Position numbers and translations under genes: made by a program. A stretch of DNA of 64,000 nucleotides from Larimichthys crocea (Eukaryota > Chordata > Actinopteri > Sciaenidae), in assembly GCF_000972845.2 (NCBI RefSeq), contig NC_040027.1, positions 17,050,410 through 17,114,409 of the forward strand. The letters run 5' to 3'. Each line of letters starts with the position of its first letter. Position 1 is the stretch's first letter. This document shows, piece after piece, positions 30,561 to 43,901 of this stretch. The notes under the pieces were generated by a model, which saw only the letters and a list, made by a program, of their open reading frames with translations, was not told the origin of the DNA and ran no database searches.

Positions 30561-32680
30561 CCCCGGAGACAAAAGCAGACTAGTGGGGTGTTTTTTTTTC
30601 TCTCCCCTCCCTTCTCTTTTTCACCGAAACCGAGGAGCAGAGCAGCAGCAGCACCGAGGAAGAGGACTGATCCCACCACTAGATGACGCAAGGTGCAAGC
30701 GAATATTTCCAGCACTGTTTCACGTGGCAAAGTTTATTTTTTTATATAATTTAACCAACGTCAGAAATAAGATATGTAGCGTATGATATATTATTTATCC
30801 TTAGTGCAATGTAGGTTAGTCTATATCTCAAATACTATGCGAGTATTTTTGGTATAACTCATTAACATAATAAATCCAAGATTTCTTCTTCTTACCTTTC
30901 AAGTGACACTTTGACCTCTCTAATGGAGCAGAAAAGCAGGGTTGTACATTCATCTGTCCGATGAAATATGGCCTATAGGTAGCAGGCTGAATAATTAATG
31001 CGAATGTGGCAAACCGGTGTTCACGTCAGGCTTCTTTGAATTTTGCCCAGATGTGTTGTTAGTTCACTGGAAACCAGTTGGGGGTACCTTGACTCGCACA
31101 GATGCGCTGCTCAACCTGGTGTGTTTGTGTTTGCCTGTGCATGATTTCAGCATACAGAATGCAAAACATCCCCCCCATGGTCTCCTCTTATAGTGAGCAG
31201 AGTGTTGCCATGGTGATGCATCCCTGACCAGGGTCTGCACTGACCCTGGTTGGTGACCTTTGACATTTAGGCCATGGCCAGGGTCAAAAGGTCAGCGATG
31301 GCCGGAGGGCAACAAGAGCACTTGCATGATTGGCACTCTGACACGCTCGCTGCCCCCTTCATCTGCAGCGCTCACCTCCCTCCCAGTTTGCACCTCTCAT
31401 TTGCATTTGCTACAGAGAGAAGACCATCAGCTGCAGGAGGTTCATCCCACATTGAACCTTAGCAGGTAGCCGCTTTGCTCGAAGCAATGCAAGGCTCAAT
31501 ATTGTATAATTTGCATTCAGCGCTGCTACACATTCGAGGTTTCAGTTTTGTGTAAATGGTGATGATAAAACGTAATCTCCAGCAGGCTAACATCCTGTAT
31601 CATGACGGTTATGATAGCAGTAATGATCATCAGTATTCCCATGGCCCCTGCAATCCACTGTATGGGAGGATATTTATAGTTCTTCATGTGATAGGGTGGG
31701 TGTGTGTGTGTGCATGTGCATGTTTGTTCATTTGTAGGGGGGTGCGGGGCAATGCACCACACTGTGGTTCTTCTCATGGGGAATAATTACAGAATCGTGG
31801 GTACTAAAAGTCATGTGACCCTAGCCTTTTGCTCCCAAATAATTTATCCCCCCGGCTGATAGCTCGTCAATATCAATTTATTAATTTAACAGTTCTGGAC
31901 TGATAAAAGGTAGTGCGCACAGTTAGCCTGCTGAAATGGGGAATAAGGATGAATTTTACAGTGCAGTGGTGTGAAGGGAAGGAAAGAGGGAGAGACTGGA
32001 GGACAAAGCGAGGGGGAGAAACTGCACAGGAGTGATCAATGGCAACACAGAGGAGAGAGATGCATATTCGGCGTGCAAAAATGGGCCACCATCGCTCATA
32101 TTCCAAGGCTATTGAATGAAAGTTATGAAAATTAATACACTTATTATCACCATATTAAAAATTAAGATTGAAGACTGCACGCTCATTGTATTGATATTCA
32201 AATGTCTCCAATATATTGATCAACAACAACCCAGTTTTTCTTTTTTTTTTGCAAAGCTCTTCAGGGTGAGTAACAATCCAAGAGGAAAAAAACATGTTTT
32301 TACAAAGAAGAGCTTCTGAAGATTTTAATTAGCAACGCAGAGAAAAGCCTTTTGTTTTAGTACGCAAGCTGAGAAAATCCTCAGAGGAGCTATAGGAGAT
32401 GATCATTTCCTGGAGGATGCATCTTCTAAAACAAAGATACTCCAGGAAAAACATGTATGTGTGACCTCTTACATGTGACCCCTCTTGACCTCCCAACACT
32501 TCCTTTGCATCCTGATTTTTTAAAAAGGGTAATGAATATACATCTGGCATAAAGCAGAACACATATATCATCCGGTCTCCACCACAAAACAGTCAACCTG
32601 GAACCTAACCTATTCCCAGAGCCATTACATAATATCCCTGAAGGAGGCTAAAAGGTATTTTAACAAGACCCACTGCTCTA

Positions 32681-32693
32681 TGACCTTTGACCT
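32681..32693 (-). promoter_or_regulatory. Perfect DR1 nuclear-receptor element
   Basis: TGACCTTTGACCT is, on the minus strand, two AGGTCA half-sites spaced by one base, the HNF4/RXR-type DR1. Further TGACC half-sites lie near 32461-32490. Function inferred. Confidence 0.4.
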
Positions 32694-34796
32694 CTTCTCA
32701 GTTGACCCCAGGCATCTGACCCCACTTACACTAGCCAGTGACAGTGGTCCTATACACTTCCTGGTGTGAGAAGACAAAGAAGGAGAGATTAATTTACAAA
32801 TTGATGCAAGTGAAGATTCAGCATTTTCTGCCAAGGTCTGACAGATTTGTTCAGGTTGTTGATCTATCATCCTGTCTGTTATTGTTTTTTTCTCTCTTTT
32901 ATCCATCCAGAAATGTCAGGAAAAAAAATCAAACAACCAACAAATCCACTCACATCTTGTTGTTCTGTATGTCGGCGCATTATATAATCCTTTCTTCTCC
33001 TGGATGCTCCGAGGCTCCCCTCACACGGACAATCACTGTAGTGGATTCTCCTCGGGTCTTTGGAGAGCTGCGGGGTAGCGAGTGTCAATAGAAGTGGAGT
33101 GTGTGAGTGTGAGAGATGATAGACTGAGGTTAAGAGGTGTCAACACAGAAAAAGAGAGGGCTCGAGGACTCTTCACCGGAGCCAGCCTGACACTCTGACA
33201 CTCTCCTCAACCTCTCCTCTGATTAACCACTCTAAAGACGCCATTGAGACACGGATGCTTCACACAGAAACGCACACACATGCACACGCCGCTGATTCGT
33301 CTACACAGTCTTCCACAAATCTCCCTCTCACAGTCACACACACTTCTGTTTGTGGCTGAATTTCATGTGTGTGTGTCTGTGTGTCAGACACACATCAGCT
33401 CTGAGGTGTGGAAACCTGAAGATGTGTTGTTCACAGGCACAGAAACTCTCTGAAAGGTTCTGGCAGCCAGGAATGGATTTGTTACACCTCTGATGTGCTG
33501 TATATGTTCAGCCAAGTGTAAGATACAACAGTGCCATCCCACAGGGCTTTGCACCTGTCAGGTGGTGTAGTGCAACATACAAACGACAGAACACACACTG
33601 ACATACATTGTCACTCACACACACACACACACACTAACATACTGCTTCAGTCAGGCTTTCTCCATCTGTGTGACCATCAACCAGGACACAGAGCTCAAGT
33701 ATATTCTTCTAATCTTCTTCTGATTGATTCAGGGCTTGAGAAGACAGTAAGCAGAATATGTAATCGTCGTTTTGTCAAACATCGTTGATCGACACATGGA
33801 CTAGCTCAAAAAAGTCATTTTCGTATTGGCTCTGCGACACTGGTTTACATTTTGGTTCTGGTTTGTCATAGTTTGCTTTTCTTTGCAGAGAATTAGATTT
33901 GGTTAAGCAATGTGAACCATTGTTGAGTTTTGTTGGATTTGATCTGATTTGGTTGGTTTAGTGCAGCTTTAAAGGGTCAGTTCACCCAGTATTCAAAAAA
34001 GCAATCTCTCCTGCTCAGCTCTACTGGTATCTATCTGAGAGAGATGGCTTTGGCTTTATTTGTTTAAATTTTGGCTGACACATAAATAAGCAACACAAAC
34101 GGCGAGAATTACAGCAGCTGAACAGAAAATTCCACAGACTGGAATACGGAGGTGAAAGACGTCCTATTTCAAACACCAAAACAACAGAAAATACTACAAG
34201 TTTGTGGCGTTCACAGCACTGGAAAATTACAATTTAGAAAAATCTAAATGAAAAAAAATCAACATTTCATTTCACTACATTCATTTGCCATTTAGTCTTA
34301 GTGACTTACATTAGTGACATAAATTTGGTGCTCATGGACACTTTAAGATGTGCCTTTAATTACTGCCAAATCATTTTTGGTTTTGCATGAACGTCTCTTT
34401 AAAATGCACTTCACCATCTACACAACAGCTGATACACAGTCTTAGAGGGATGGTTCTTTTTATAGTAAGTGGATACCTCAAAACCAAAATGATCTCCATT
34501 GTTACACACAGTAGCACCACAGTTTTTGAGTGAACCAGCACATTAAAACCTTGTGAGACAATATACTACCAACCGACTATATATAGCGCTAACATCTCAA
34601 ACTTTATTTATAAAGCACATAGCCTTGTTCTCATTGTATGTTAAAGTCTTACTGGCCTTTTTATGTACAGCAGTGGATGTGCCCTGCGTACAGTAACTCC
34701 AGTTGTGTTATGTTGTTTTTTGACTTGACTTGGTTTGGTTTTGTAAACTTGCATTTGATTTTCTATCATCACTTCTGTGGTTCCACACGCTGTATA

Positions 34797-35030
34797 GCGG
34801 CTGTGGGAGACAGAGTGAGTCATCTGCAGATGATTGGTGGTTCCATCCCCGACTCCTCTAACATGCATGACCAAGTGTCCTTGGGCAAGATACTGAACCC
34901 TAAATTGTTCACAAATGCTGCACCATCGAATGTGTATGAATGAACGGCTTCCAAATTGATGCGCAGTGGCATGTTGCATGGCAGCAAATGGTGTCAATGA
35001 CCTGAGATGGGCTGAATGAAGCCTGGGTGC
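34797..35030 (+). repeat. Teleost SINE-like repeat, decayed
   Basis: Contains a tRNA-like region (GGTGGTTCCATCCCCGACTC) then GCATGACCAAGTGTCCTTGG, GCAAGATACTGAACC and GTGTATGAATGAACGG, the order found in a common fish interspersed repeat. The internal promoter boxes are degenerate. No search was run. Confidence 0.55.
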
Positions 35031-35034
35031 TCAA

Positions 35035-35270
35035 ACAAGCCATCTGTAACGCCGCCCTCCTGTCAATCAAAGCATCCTGTTGTTAATTATGTACAACTTT
35101 AAGTATTAATATAATTTGAAGGGGTGAAAAAATCACACTGAGTACAGTACTGCTTATGGAGATTCACTCATTCTGTAGCCAGCCTCAAGTGGTCGTTCGA
35201 GGAACTGCAGTTTTTGGCACCTGTGCATTGGCTTCATTTCACAGCCATGGAGGTTGCTGCTTGGTCTTCA
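35035..35270 (+). repeat. Teleost interspersed repeat ('GAACTGCAGTTTTTGGCAC' type)
   Basis: AACGCCGCCCTCCTGTCAAT, AGCCAGCCTCAAGTGG, GAACTGCAGTTTTTGGCAC, TTGGCTTCATTTC and GGAGGTTGCTGCTTGG follow each other as in a repeat seen in many spiny-rayed fish. It directly follows the SINE-like element. Confidence 0.5.
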
Positions 35271-38200
35271 AATCCATACTACATGCTATTTCTATACACT
35301 TTGTCCTAATACTACTAATTTTCATAGTATGATGCTTCAGCACTTAAGACAGGGGAGTCCTCAGACTGCACACTACATACAGGAAATTATATGTCAATCA
35401 TACTGCAGCTTTAAAATGTCATTGCCAATTAAACTTCACAAACAGACAGAAAATGTCTTGTTTTTCTTTCTGGAGCTGTTTTTGGCAGCCGAGACCAGTT
35501 TCTCCATCTCCATCTTTTGTGCATCACATTGTGTGAGGATATTGTCCGATGACCCCCACACCCAAAAATCCTATTTAACACACATACTGTCTAGTTTGAG
35601 TTTACTGCACTTCATTTTACAACTTGTTTCCATCACACACTGAAAACCTGCATAGAATTAATGTGAAGTATGGCTTTGGGGCACAGAAGCGCTCTTCTAT
35701 TCGGCATTTGATTTCCTTTCATCACTCCTGTGGCTCTACATGCTGTTTATGTGCATGCTTCAAAGACTGAGGTCATTTCATTTGGTGCAGCCGCAGCTGG
35801 GCTCCTTCTTTTCTTTACGTTTCTTAGCGTTCAACATAAAGCCAAGTAGCTGAAGAGATCCTTGCGACGTGGCCTCTCCTCTCCATCATTCTTTAGCATA
35901 AAGCAAATTGCAGTTCTCAAGTGACCAGACAAAACTGTACAAAAATAGAGATATAATACACACACTGTGTGGGCTATGGATTGCAGAATGCGAGAACACT
36001 GCATGAGTCAATACCTAAATGAAGAAAGATGCTGATGTGAACATAGATATATGACTCATATCTGTAAGAGTTGACATGCAGGCAGGCAGGTTCATGAATC
36101 TTAATAATCAGGGATGAGAAGCAAGTAGGTTGACTGGTATTACCAAGATATGTCAGCATAATGACATGCAAGCATTTGAAACAAATAGTCACGCTGACAG
36201 CGATGGATACAAGACCCTGACCAAGTGGTGCCAAACCACTGCTTCTCTCTCCCATCCCCTCCCTTCCCTCCTCAAAACCTGTGAGGTAGAAAATAGGCAG
36301 ATATGAAGAGGTGGGGATGGAGGGAGATAAGCTGAGGTGGAGATAGAGACAGGTGAAAGAGGTTAGGGTCATAGCACATGCTCCTCTTGGCCTTCTCTCG
36401 CCAATGTTGTTTTATTAGCCCTGTCAGATTGTAATTTGCCCAACGGTAAACATACAGAACGGGCTTAATTAAGAATTTTTGAACGGGGATACGGTCAAGT
36501 CCGGAAACATTAGAGAGATGCAACCGGGTGTCGTAAAGATTGATTGAGACGGAGGATGGAAGGACGTGGTTAGAAACAGAGGGTGGTGGGAGGAGGGGCG
36601 GGAGTGGTGTGTATGTTACAACGGAGGAGTATTCTTGTGTTGCTCAGGGCAGTAGGGTGAGATAAGTTTGGAAAGATAGGGACAAACGATTTTTAATGCA
36701 TTAACAACCCGGCTGTGGGGGGCAATAACAAGGACAAGATCAGCGTTAAAATGTTTGACATCCTGCTTCGAGATCAATGCGTCCCGGACAGGACACACAG
36801 ACGCAGGCCGCATATACACCTCGACTACCGGCGCAGATAACACACACATACAAATATGCACACACCAACCTTAACAGGGCACAGAGCATGTGGGTGGGTG
36901 CATGAGTTAACAGCCTCCAAACCTCAGGGCAGTGTGTAGAAAATAAAAAACAATACCTATACCCATAACAATATCCGCAGGTAAAAGCATCTTTAAATCA
37001 AAACAGAGTGGGGAGGCGCATCTGGAGTTGATTGTTGAGAGCTGTGTGGTAAAAGGCCAACAAACTAAAAGAGTAATGAGCCTATCCATATCTCCCTGTG
37101 GACCTTAAGTTTGCATTCAATACATTATTTACAGCTGAATTTTTACTGAGGTATAGGTTCCTCTCAGGGGTGTTTACAGACTGGTGCTCTAACTGTTTTC
37201 CATTGCCTGCAGTTGAGTTGAGCAACCTTCAGAAGTGTTGCTCCTGCTTGTTCCCCTCATTTCACAAGCCTGTGTATGCGCATTTAACATGAAGCCCGGA
37301 GTCATTTAAATAGTCCTGTTGGACATTCTCGTGGGTAAAAGTAGTATTTGGAAAATAGGATAAAAAATAGATAATCTGCACTTTGTTTTTGTTTTGTTTT
37401 GTTGAGTGAACGGAGTCTACTATCCATAGGCAAGATTTGGTGAGAGTGAAACACGTTTGTCGATGAACTTGGTAAAGTTTTTTTTTCTCATTTTCTCTCA
37501 CAGCTCCGTTTAATTTCCACTCATTTCACTCAAGTTTAAACAAATAGGTCTGAGAGATTTTGTGCTTTCAGGTGATCTACATTCATGTCACGGTTGAGTG
37601 AGGAATCAACCTCATGCCCAACAAAGGTAACAAAACTCCCTTTCAAGCCTGTATTCAGGCTGCTGATTAACACGCAGTTGGGTTACGCTTATACGAATGG
37701 TTCTCACTGGTGGTATGGTTTAAGGTTACACTTCCCTGTAGCGGTACTTGGATGAATCTCAAAGATTTTTCTTTTTAAATCAGTTAAATTAAAAAGATAT
37801 GAAACCATCAAAATACTACAAAATGTTGAATGAAAATGAACTGAAAAAGCTGGAATTAAGTTCATGTTCATGCACATAGCGTGCGCATACATCCGTGATT
37901 AGTTACAAACTAAAATGTGGCAGCCAGATAGCAAGCAGAGGTAAAATGAATGCTTCAAAATCACTGTGCCTCCAAATAGGAACTATTCGGAAGAGAAGTG
38001 TGGATTAGGAGAACCCTTTTTGCACCAGATTAGCTCTGTTTCTTAAACCGCTTCTTTTCACCATTCAACAACAGTCTACAATACTAAATCTTATTCCTGC
38101 GTAAACTGTCTGTAGCTGAACTGAATCGGTCGGTCGATTTGTCATGATGGTGATACTTGGAGAGTCTAATATTTTTTGTGGTGGTATGAGGTGTAAAGAG

Positions 38201-41200
38201 TTCGAGAATCACTGGCTATATAGAGCCTATTGTGCATTTTAACTCACTTGTGGTTTAAATAAAATATTTTATGAAAAGAAAATATGGGGAAATGTACAGT
38301 TTGTGGGCCATTTTATGGGATTTTTGTGTCTCTTAAGACAGAGATATAGTGCCTGTAATGCCCCGTTGTGGGTTGCGTGGTCCTGCCACTGCACCACTTA
38401 CCCTCCAGTTTATTATATCTCATTTATGCTCTTTGCAGATGCACTTGAAGGTTAGGTTTACATCTGAGATTTATGTGGGTGACTTTGGGTGTAAACTCAA
38501 ACTGGATATGTCTTGCTTTTTTAAAAACTGGTGCAAAGATGTGCCCAAAGAAATCAGATATTGGCAAGATTTCAAAACAGGAGACCTTCGTTGTGAAACG
38601 CAGAATATCTGATGTGTGTAAATGTAGTTTGAACATAGATTTGATGAGGTTAAATGTAGTCGGTTGCAGCATTCTGGTGTAAATTATTTGTCTGTGTGCT
38701 GTTTTTAAACCAGTGTTTTCTAGATCTGAAGGATTTTTTTTTATAATAGCCCCCCTCCTTCTCCTCGTCCTCCTCCTCCTCCTTCTCCTCCTCCTCTTCC
38801 AGCCAGAATACACACAAGCTACTGTAGCCTGAGAAGTCCCTGCTCCCTTTGTCTTTGTAGTTCAGCAGCTCTCGTCCAAAATACTGTAACTTCTGGGAAA
38901 CGGGGAGGTCTCAGCTCTCTGCTCAGAGACCACAACAAGCCGAGACTCTTTCTCCATCTCTTTATGACGCTTTCTCTCTCTCTCCCTCGGTCTTTGTCTC
39001 TCTCTTTTCAAATAGACTATTTGTCATCTCTGAAATAGAGCATTTTAAAAATTCAACCTGGAGCCAACCCCCACCCTAACTCCCCTCTATTCTCACTCTC
39101 AATTCCCCAGACTCTGGCCAGCTACGATCAATAGCCTATTGATCAACTCTCTCCATTCCCATTACACACCAGTGCCAAAAGAGCCAACCATTTTCCCTGA
39201 AAAGCTGATCTGGAACATATTTGCAATGGTAAGGTTTCTCTAATTTCAGCAGGTTATTATTAAATGTGTACAGTGTGTGGACTGCTTTGGTGCTCTGTGA
39301 GGTTGAGTGGTGAAAGTGGCTGAGAAAGGACCTCAGTAAACGCAGTTACCTTTTAATTGAAAGGTATTGCACTGAAGTGGAGTATGGTTCTCCACTTAAG
39401 TAAAATAGGAAAGGTGAGAGCATTACCACATACGTAGAAAGTAATTCTTTTTCCAGTTGTTTCTACTTCATTTCTCTCCCCCGCCCTGTCTCTCTCACTC
39501 TCTCTCCATAGACAATGCTACGGGCAAAATCAATACTGGAAAGAAAAAAAAGAAGGCATATTTTTAGCCTGTTATTATATGAGCTGTATGAGGAAAACAG
39601 TGTTTGTGGGAAAGACAGAAATGCCAAGGTGCTGATAAGATAAAGATTGGGTGGGAGAGATACAAAAGAAGTGAAAGAGTGAGAATGATGGTGGTGGGCT
39701 GTATAAGTGGAGTCTAATGGAGATGGATCAAACGAACGTGGAGATAAGATGGGGTAACTGTGAGAAAATGGCTGATGTCTTGACCAGGGAAATAGCTCTA
39801 TGGAGCCGGCAGGAAGATGGCTGCAAAAAGACGCGTTCATGAGGATATTTAACTGAATTCAAGAAGACGTTTGCGCCGTCTAAACTCTCATTTGGATGCT
39901 TTGTTGTCACACCTTTGATTTGCACTTGCAAATGAGCACTAAATCACGACAACACAGCAATGTTATTAATACCGATCTGCTCCACCTCTGTGCTTGTTCC
40001 TCTGTGGATTGCTGTGTACTCTGACTACACCACACAACCCTCACTTTCGCTCCTGCTGCCAATGGCTTTCTGATGGACTCCCTCTCTCCAACCTCTTTTC
40101 GGGCTCACCTCTGCGCCGCTGTCAGTCAACCTCAAACCCTCCTCCTATTGGCTAGAGATGCTCTGTTGATCAAATGGCATGGCCGTGCAATTGGCTGGAG
40201 AGCTCAGGGGGGGAAGGAAGGAATTGATTTATCTGTGGTATTAGGGGATCAATTAATCCCCATTGTGTGTGCCAGCACAGATAGTCCGATGTGTCTTATT
40301 TGGTATAGCTTGTTTCTGCTCGGCCAAGATAAGAGTCTCTCCCATCACTTCCCTCTATGAGCAACAAATCAAATCAAATCGAAAGGGATGACGGCACGCA
40401 GAGGGTTCCTCCCCAGGCTGTGGCTGGCTGATCACAATAAGGGAAGGCCATCAATATGAAAAGTAGTCTGTGCAGAATAAATGCCGCTCATTTGAGGGCT
40501 GAGATGTCTGCCCTGTTGCCATGACAATCCAGGGTGAGGACATAAACATAACTTGAGTTGTCTCATGATCCCATTTACAATTGATCAATGACATTTAATT
40601 AAAATAACACAGAAATACAATGTGCATACAGCAAGAGCAGCAGCGATTAAAGGATACCCAAGTTTTTCTTTTACACTCACACGTCCTTATGAAAGAACTT
40701 TCTGTGCGTTTTATATTTAAAAATTCTGCTGAAGCTTTACATTAAACTTTAGGATGCACTCCTGCACAGGATGAGAGATTGGGAAGGGATATCAGCTCTT
40801 AAAACATACATACGGCCATGTGATTATTGTTGTAAGACAGACAGAAACAAGGTGAACTTATCCTTCAACTGAGTGATGATCTGCAGAAAAATATATGGGC
40901 AATAATTTAGTCATCTTTCAAGTACAAATGGCTGCTTCCAGCCTCCTGCTTTTCTTCTCTACATGACTGTACATTGAACATCATTAGGGTTTGAGCTATT
41001 TGTCAGACAAAACAAGACATTTGAAGACGTCACCTTGAGCGTGTGATCGCTTTATTTTCTGACATCTTATGGATCAAACTCAGACTCGATGAATCCATAA
41101 AGTATTCGAAAGGATTCATCGATAATAGAATTGAGCGTTAATTGCATCCAAACGTACAGCATCTTCATCGCACATGACGGGCATGAAGCAATAGCAGCAA

Positions 41201-41528
41201 ACGCTGAGAAACCAGGAGGAAAGTGAGTAACATACTGTACTGCACATTTCTGAGTGGGAAAGCAATCATAGCCAGGGGAGGAAGGGAGAAGGGTCAATGG
41301 ACCGATACTTGCCGATACTCACTCTGAGATGACAGTGAAAAGAAAAGGTAAGAGAGACCAGGATAGAAGTGGGTGCTAATTCCTACTTTTCAGTTTAAAT
41401 AAAGATTGGAGCTGGATAAAAGCCATTAAGGGAGAAATCAGACAGGGCATGCTATGTAGGACAAGAGCTGACTGCAGGGAGGTGAGTGGTGGGATCGATA
41501 CTCAGTCGATGCGCTCAACACCCAGCTC

Positions 41529-41601
41529 TACACACACACACACACACATACGGAGGGGCATGTGGTATTGCCGGGCATCTGCATGTTTGTGTGAACGTGT
41601 G

Positions 41602-41648
<47 letters not shown>
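41529..41648 (+). repeat. (CA)10 then (GT)25 microsatellite pair
   Basis: CA run at 41529-41548 and GT run at about 41597-41648, separated by 48 bp of unique sequence. Confidence 0.9.
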
Positions 41649-41650
<2 letters not shown>

Positions 41651-41939
41651 CAGTGACTAATGGAGAAAGAGAGGAAGCCCGGAGAGAAAGAGTGCATGCA
41701 ATATACAATTAACTCTCTTTTGAGTGAGGGAATATTAAACACAGAGCTGCTTGTGCAGACTGTAATTTGTAGTGATAAAAGTATTAAAGTAAAGCGCTTG
41801 GACAAAGATAGAAGGGTGGACAGCTGCAGAGATGGATTTATTTTCGGAGGCACGATACAGTTAACAAAGATAGATGTTTCAAAAGAGCGTCTTCAGCCCG
41901 AACTGGAGCCTCAATACGACTGCAATCACTCTGCATTCT

Positions 41940-42066
41940 GTCCACCCCTCCTCTCCTCTCTCTTTCTCCTCTTCTTCTTCTCTCCCTCTTTATTTTACCT
42001 TCTCTCTCTCGTTCTCTCTCTCCCTCTCTCTCTCTCTCCCCCCCTGCCTCCCTTCCTCTCTCTCTG
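41940..42066 (+). repeat. CT-rich polypyrimidine tract
   Basis: Nearly pure C/T for about 125 bp (CTCTCTCTCCCTCTCTCTCT and similar), capable of triplex (H-DNA) formation. Reading frames across it are artefacts of low complexity. Confidence 0.85.
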
Positions 42067-43352
42067 TAGAATTGATCGACTATGTCTCCTCAATCCATCT
42101 CTCCCTCTGTCGCTTAGCAACGGGTGCTCTATCGGGTGTGGAGGGTGGGAGTTTCACTAGGGGAGGGGTTGGGATGGGTGGGTGGGTGGTTGGGAGGAAA
42201 GAGGGGTAGGATGGTGAGGCGGAGGGGGGCATGTACGGGTGTGTGGGTGGTGTGGGGGTTAAGCAAAAGCCAATTGTACTTGATTCCACATTTATTCTGA
42301 CTGATACATGTTTCCCTTTCATACTCTGTGTGTGAGGTTTTACTACTTGGCTGATGAATATAAAAAAAGATTTACAGGATAACAAAACGATACTGGCAGA
42401 GGGATTTTTCATTTATTCCATCTAAAAAAAAACACACACACACACATGTGCTGCTGCTGCTGCAGTTGTAGCACACACACACACATACACAGAAAATAAT
42501 GTTTGATATTAGAGCCAGGATGACTGGTAGTAAGGTCACCGGTTGTGTTTTGTGTGTATCTGAATCCGACTGAGCGGTCCATCACTTTCCCTGAAGCTGT
42601 GTCACTGTTTCATACAGCGAGCCGTCTCTGTGAAAAATACAAAAGCACAGTGGTGTGAGCCTGAACTTTAAATTTATCTACGCCTCCCCCCCTTTTTTTT
42701 CTGTCTCCACAACATGGAGAGAGAAAGAAAAAAAACTTTCACTCATAAACTGATTTTTTTTTTTTAAACTTCACTGGGATCACTTTGAGAGGACGCAGAA
42801 TTAAAATAATGGTGTTACACCAAATTAAAACAAGTCTGTTATATTAATATATTAAAATAAGGCATTCTAATAAAGCCCTGTGGCCATGAGAATTATTATT
42901 GTGCACAAAGGCATGAAGATAATGTGAAACAAAAAGCTGTTCAAAGTGGTCCATGTACAATCCCTGGATTAACATAGGGAATAAGAATAAGCGTTGTGCA
43001 AGGAGCATTGTACTGTTTTTAAGACCTTATCCTTTTGATCTACACTTAATGTCTGATCCCCTTTGAGGAAGATGTGTAGGCTATTCTTTAAGCCGAATAA
43101 ATCCAGCGTTAGCAGTGCTTAAGAAGGGAAAAAGCTGTGTGGTTTAAAACCAGGAGGGCAGGGGGGAGAAGAACAATGAATAATGCTCTTAACTAGCTTG
43201 TGAGATAATACATACACATTACAATCTATAATCAGTCTAATCTACAATCTATGAAGAAGAATAAATGTATAGATACGAGTGCCTCGGCTCAGAGCTGGAA
43301 TAACAATCTATGATCACTTTAATCCAGAATTTAAACAGATAGATGTATGTAT

Positions 43353-43353
<1 letters not shown>

Positions 43354-43387
<34 letters not shown>

Positions 43388-43492
43388 CATCCAAAATTTA
43401 CAATATGTAATTAGACATTTGCACCACATGTTTTGGAGTTATCGTCATGTGTGAAAGCTTTCACTTTTACACACACACACACACACACACAC
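43354..43492 (+). repeat. (GT)16 and (CA)11 microsatellite pair
   Basis: GT run at 43354-43385 and CA run at 43470-43492, in complementary orientation. Confidence 0.9.
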
Positions 43493-43704
43493 TCTCTCCA
43501 GTGTTAACCTTAAAGCCTGTAGCTCACTTCAGTTACACTGCGCTCATCTCGTGAAACACATACGGGTAAGATGACGGATCGTAAACACAAAATAAAACAT
43601 TAAAAATGAGTCTGAAGCTGTTTCGCTTCATTTGCATTTGTTCAGGCCCGAGCCAATCGACTTTCCAATCAATTTAAAAAGAGGGAGTTTTGTCAGATAT
43701 GTAC

Positions 43705-43706
<2 letters not shown>

Positions 43707-43750
<44 letters not shown>
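43707..43750 (+). repeat. (TATC)11 microsatellite
   Basis: Uninterrupted TATC tetranucleotide run. Confidence 0.95.
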
Positions 43751-43848
43751 ATATGAATTTATAAACAACTAAAGGAAATTAACACAGAAGTATTGGCAGC
43801 AAAATACAATCCTGCGACAAATACAGTTTACAATGGGATATAACTAAC

Positions 43849-43853
<5 letters not shown>

Positions 43854-43895
<42 letters not shown>
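43854..43895 (+). repeat. (CA)n microsatellite
   Basis: About 20 CA units with one CG interruption near the start. Confidence 0.9.

Positions 43896-43901
<6 letters not shown>

Noticed and set aside
30259..30786. Open frame of 175 codons on the plus strand
   Set aside because: No domain, composition follows base composition; the block looks regulatory, not coding.
41660..42160. Open frame of 166 codons
   Set aside because: Runs through the CT-rich tract (Leu/Ser/Pro low complexity); no protein signal.
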